Assembly: GCA_035533475.1 (NCBI GenBank)
Contig: DATLTS010000068.1
Coordinates: forward strand, 1-52,969
Source of the DNA: Mycobacteriales bacterium
GTDB taxonomy: Bacteria; Actinomycetota; Actinomycetes; DATLTS01
Length of the DNA: 52,969 bases
Direction: 5' to 3'
How positions within the stretch are numbered: the stretch's first letter is position 1; each line of letters starts with the position of its first letter. Positions 50,780-52,969 of this stretch are shown here, one piece after another. Position numbers and translations under genes: made by a program. Below the pieces are notes generated by a model. That model made no database searches. It was not told the origin of the DNA and saw only the letters and a list, made by a program, of their open reading frames with translations.

Positions 50780-52758
50780 TGCGGCAGCCGGCGAACGCTG
50801 AAAATATGCGCGGGTTCCACCGAAGGGTCGAGCCGGACGTAGCTTCTGGACCCCCAGTGGTACGTCGCACCGGTCAACTCGTCGGTTACCTCCAGCTGTT
50901 CGGACCAGGCGGCCCCGAGTGCGGGTAGGTCGAGGCTCAAGGTGCCTTCCCGTGCGCTGTGCGGGTCGAGGTTGACGACGACGAGCACGATGTCGTCCTC
51001 GGCAGCGGCGCCGGGCAGCCGCTTGGACCAGCAGATCAACTCGGGAGTGTCCACGGCATGGAAGCGTAGGTTGCGGAGCCGGCGCAGCGCTGGGTGCCGC
51101 CCACGCAGCTCGTTCAGCCGGGTCAGATAAGGGGCGAGGGTACGTTGCTCGCGGTCCGCGCCGGCCCAGTCCCTCGGCCGGTACTGGTACTTCTCCGAGT
51201 CGAGGTACTCCTCGCTCCCCGGCTCTGCGGCCACGTGCTCGAACAGCTCGAAGCCGGCGTAGACGCCCCAAGTCGGGCTGAGCAGTGCGGCGAGGGTGGC
51301 GCGAATCTTGAAGGCCGGCGGCCCCCCGGACTGCAGGTACGCATGCAGGATGTCGGGCGTGTTGACGAAGAAGTTCGGCCGCATGAAGGCGGCGTGTGGC
51401 CCGGCCAGGTCCCGGAGATAAGCCTCGAGCTCCCACTTCTCGTTGCGCCAGGTGAAGTAGGTGTAGCTCTGGCTGAATCCGACCTTGGCCAGGGCGTGCA
51501 TCATCGGGGGTCGGCTGAAGGCTTCGGCCAGCCAGACGACGTCGGGATCGCTCCGCCAAATTTCGGCGATCAGGGACTCCCAGAACCTGATGGGCTTGGT
51601 GTGCGGGTTGTCCACCCGGAAGATGCGAATTCCGTGGGCCACCCAGTGCCGAACGATCCGGAGCACCTCGGCCGTGAGCCCTTCCGGATCGTTATCGAAG
51701 TTGAGCGGATAGATGTCCTGGTAGCGCTTGGGGGGGTTCTCCGCGTACTTGATCGAACCGTCGGAACGGGTGGTGAACCATTCCGGATGCTCGGCCAGCC
51801 ACGGGTGGTCCGGCGAACACTGAAGGGCGAGGTCCAGGGCCACCTCGAGGCCCAGTTCGGCGGCGCCGGCGACAAAGGCGTCAAAGTCCTCGAGTGTGCC
51901 CAGTTCGGGATGGATGGCGTCGTGGCCGCCTTCCGGTCCGCCGATGGCCCAGGGCGAACCTGGGTCGGAGGGACCGGACTCGACGGCATTGTTCGGCCCC
52001 TTGCGAAAGGAGCGCCCGATCGGGTGCACGGGCGGGAGATAAACAACGTCGAAGCCCATGGCCGCGACCGCCGGGAGGCGTTCCAGCGCGGTGCGAAGGG
52101 TACCGGGCCGAACGTGTCCGCTCACCGGATCGGCCACCGCCCCCTCGGACCGCGGGAAAAACTCGTACCAGGATCCGACGAGGGCCCGCTCGCGCTCGAC
52201 CATGAGCGCGGCGATCGCGCCCTTGGTCACCAACTCACGCACGGGGTGGTCATCCGTGGTCGCGATCACGTGCGGATCCAGCGCGACGGCCAGCCGTTCG
52301 TCTGCCGGCCGCGAGGCGTCTCGCAGGACCCGGCTGACCGAACGCACCAACGGGCGCAGATCCGGCGGTACCAAGCGAGCTGCCCGATCGTGCAGTCGGG
52401 CGCCTTCCTCGAGGACGAGTTCTACATCCTGACCGGCGCCCACCTTGATCTGCGCGTCGTGTCGCCAGGTAGCCAAGGGGTCCGACCACGCCTCGATCTG
52501 GAAGGTCCAGCGGCCGGCGCAGGTCGGCGTGACCGGAGCTTCCCACCGGTCGGTGCCCGGTGCGATGAGCACCATCCGGGTGAAGGGACCTGGACGACCC
52601 GCCGGATCGCGGAGGACGACGTTGGCGCCGACGACGTCGTGACCGTCACGGAAGACCGTTGCGGACACCATGACGGACTCCCCGACTACTGCCTTGGCCG
52701 GCCAACGGCCGCACTCGACGAGGGGATCCACGTCGAGGATGGGGATGCGTCCGATCAT
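50776..52758 (-). CDS. glgE: Alpha-1,4-glucan:maltose-1-phosphate maltosyltransferase
   Basis: GlgE extends alpha-glucan with maltose from maltose-1-phosphate. The 660-residue GH13_3 protein has an N-terminal beta domain, a helical insert, then YLPPVHPIGRSFRKG and the catalytic residues D383 (FRVDNPHTKP) and E412 (WLAEAFSRP). A TAGGTT box seven bases before the ATG suggests leaderless transcription. It is the first gene of the four-gene operon that turns trehalose into branched glucan. Confidence 0.96.
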   Translation of the reverse strand: MIGRIPILDVDPLVECGRWPAKAVVGESVMVSATVFRDGHDVVGANVVLRDPAGRPGPFTRMVLIAPGTDRWEAPVTPTCAGRWTFQIEAWSDPLATWRHDAQIKVGAGQDVELVLEEGARLHDRAARLVPPDLRPLVRSVSRVLRDASRPADERLAVALDPHVIATTDDHPVRELVTKGAIAALMVERERALVGSWYEFFPRSEGAVADPVSGHVRPGTLRTALERLPAVAAMGFDVVYLPPVHPIGRSFRKGPNNAVESGPSDPGSPWAIGGPEGGHDAIHPELGTLEDFDAFVAGAAELGLEVALDLALQCSPDHPWLAEHPEWFTTRSDGSIKYAENPPKRYQDIYPLNFDNDPEGLTAEVLRIVRHWVAHGIRIFRVDNPHTKPIRFWESLIAEIWRSDPDVVWLAEAFSRPPMMHALAKVGFSQSYTYFTWRNEKWELEAYLRDLAGPHAAFMRPNFFVNTPDILHAYLQSGGPPAFKIRATLAALLSPTWGVYAGFELFEHVAAEPGSEEYLDSEKYQYRPRDWAGADREQRTLAPYLTRLNELRGRHPALRRLRNLRFHAVDTPELICWSKRLPGAAAEDDIVLVVVNLDPHSAREGTLSLDLPALGAAWSEQLEVTDELTGATYHWGSRSYVRLDPSVEPAHIFSVRRLPQ

Positions 52759-52969
52759 CTAGCCGAACCTACCCACCGAGCGGGGTGAGGTCACCCGGAA
52801 TGGCGGCTGAGCGGGGGCGTGGCCTCGCCGCTAGCCTGCCCTTCCACGCACGGGTGATCGCCTAACGGGCGTGTTTCAGGATCGCTTGTCACCGCGAGGT
52901 GTGTCCAGCGGTCCCGTCAGCGGGCAGCCGGGATTTATGGCTTCTTCCCACCCTGTCAAACTGCCGGCG
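52759..52969. other. Intergenic region upstream of glgE, to window end
   Basis: I see no gene start in these 211 bases. A run of imperfect inverted segments (GGTGATCGCC near 52852, GCTTGTCACC near 52884) suggests RNA or operator structure. It may hold a promoter for a gene beyond the window on the plus strand. Confidence 0.3.
52766..52771 (-). promoter_or_regulatory. Putative -10 box for leaderless glgE transcript
   Basis: On the minus strand TAGGTT is followed by seven bases (CGGCTAG) and the ATG of glgE; no ribosome-binding site is present. Confidence 0.4.

Noticed and set aside
50780-51559. N-terminal extension of treS inside glgE
   Set aside because: It lies in another frame of a certain gene; the GTG at 50779 gives the standard TreS start.
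52852-52893. Riboswitch upstream of the window end
   Set aside because: Paired segments are imperfect and I could not match any known riboswitch core.

Overview
The window is a stretch of high-GC actinobacterial chromosome. Tightly packed genes, frequent GTG/TTG starts, NucS instead of MutS/MutL, the GlgE glucan pathway, an AtpI-atpBEFHAGDC operon behind a WecA-type gene, and the order rho-rpmE-prfA-prmC-tsaC-wecA-atp-(PduO)-murA-nucS-thiolase-thioredoxin-glgB/glgE all match the gene order I remember for Mycobacterium and Streptomyces. The species cannot be told from the sequence alone.

Region by region. (1) 1-3784 looks like the right-hand end of an integrated element: a partial zinc-ribbon protein, two tandem paralogous DNA methyltransferases, a small coupled ORF and a large serine recombinase. 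The recombinase gene runs without a stop into the 3' end of tRNA-Arg(CCG) on the opposite strand, the presumed attachment site. (2) 3909-11214 holds a receiver-only response regulator, a lipoprotein, argS and the aspartate-family genes lysA-hom-thrC-thrB. (3) 11593-19349 holds rho (after a leader of about 300 bases), rpmE, prfA, prmC, tsaC, a tyrosine phosphatase, glyA and a WecA-like transferase. (4) 19516-27147 is the complete F1Fo ATP synthase operon. (5) 27148-36370 holds a PduO cobalamin adenosyltransferase, murA, a 3-hydroxybutyryl-CoA dehydrogenase, a STAS protein, a MeaA/ethylmalonyl-CoA mutase, nucS, a fused double 3-hydroxyacyl-CoA dehydrogenase, a zinc-binding protein and a hydrolase. 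(6) 36391-36558 is a striking inverted repeat followed by a 21-base tandem repeat, then a second hydrolase and a DivIVA-like protein. (7) 38045-45562 holds crotonyl-CoA carboxylase/reductase, methylmalonyl-CoA epimerase, thiolase, a MeaB GTPase, an acetate transporter, an isobutyryl-CoA-mutase-type large subunit and a thioredoxin/TPR protein. (8) 45576-52758 is the glgE-treS-mak-glgB operon on the minus strand, making alpha-glucan from trehalose.

Functionally, regions 5 and 7 fit together. Acetate uptake, thiolase, hydroxybutyryl-CoA dehydrogenases, Ccr, epimerase and Ecm are steps of the ethylmalonyl-CoA pathway for growth on C2 compounds. The PduO adenosyltransferase and MeaB would supply and protect the adenosylcobalamin of the mutases. 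The crotonase, methylsuccinyl-CoA dehydrogenase, mesaconyl-CoA hydratase, lyase, IcmB and methylmalonyl-CoA mutase needed to complete these routes are not in the window.

Most of the window is conserved core chromosome. The least explained parts are the element end (methyltransferase pair and recombinase/tRNA junction), the inverted repeat with its minisatellite, a possibly dual-cofactor fused dehydrogenase, a STAS protein without its phosphoserine, and a recurring TAnnnT box 6-7 bases before the start codon that suggests leaderless transcripts.
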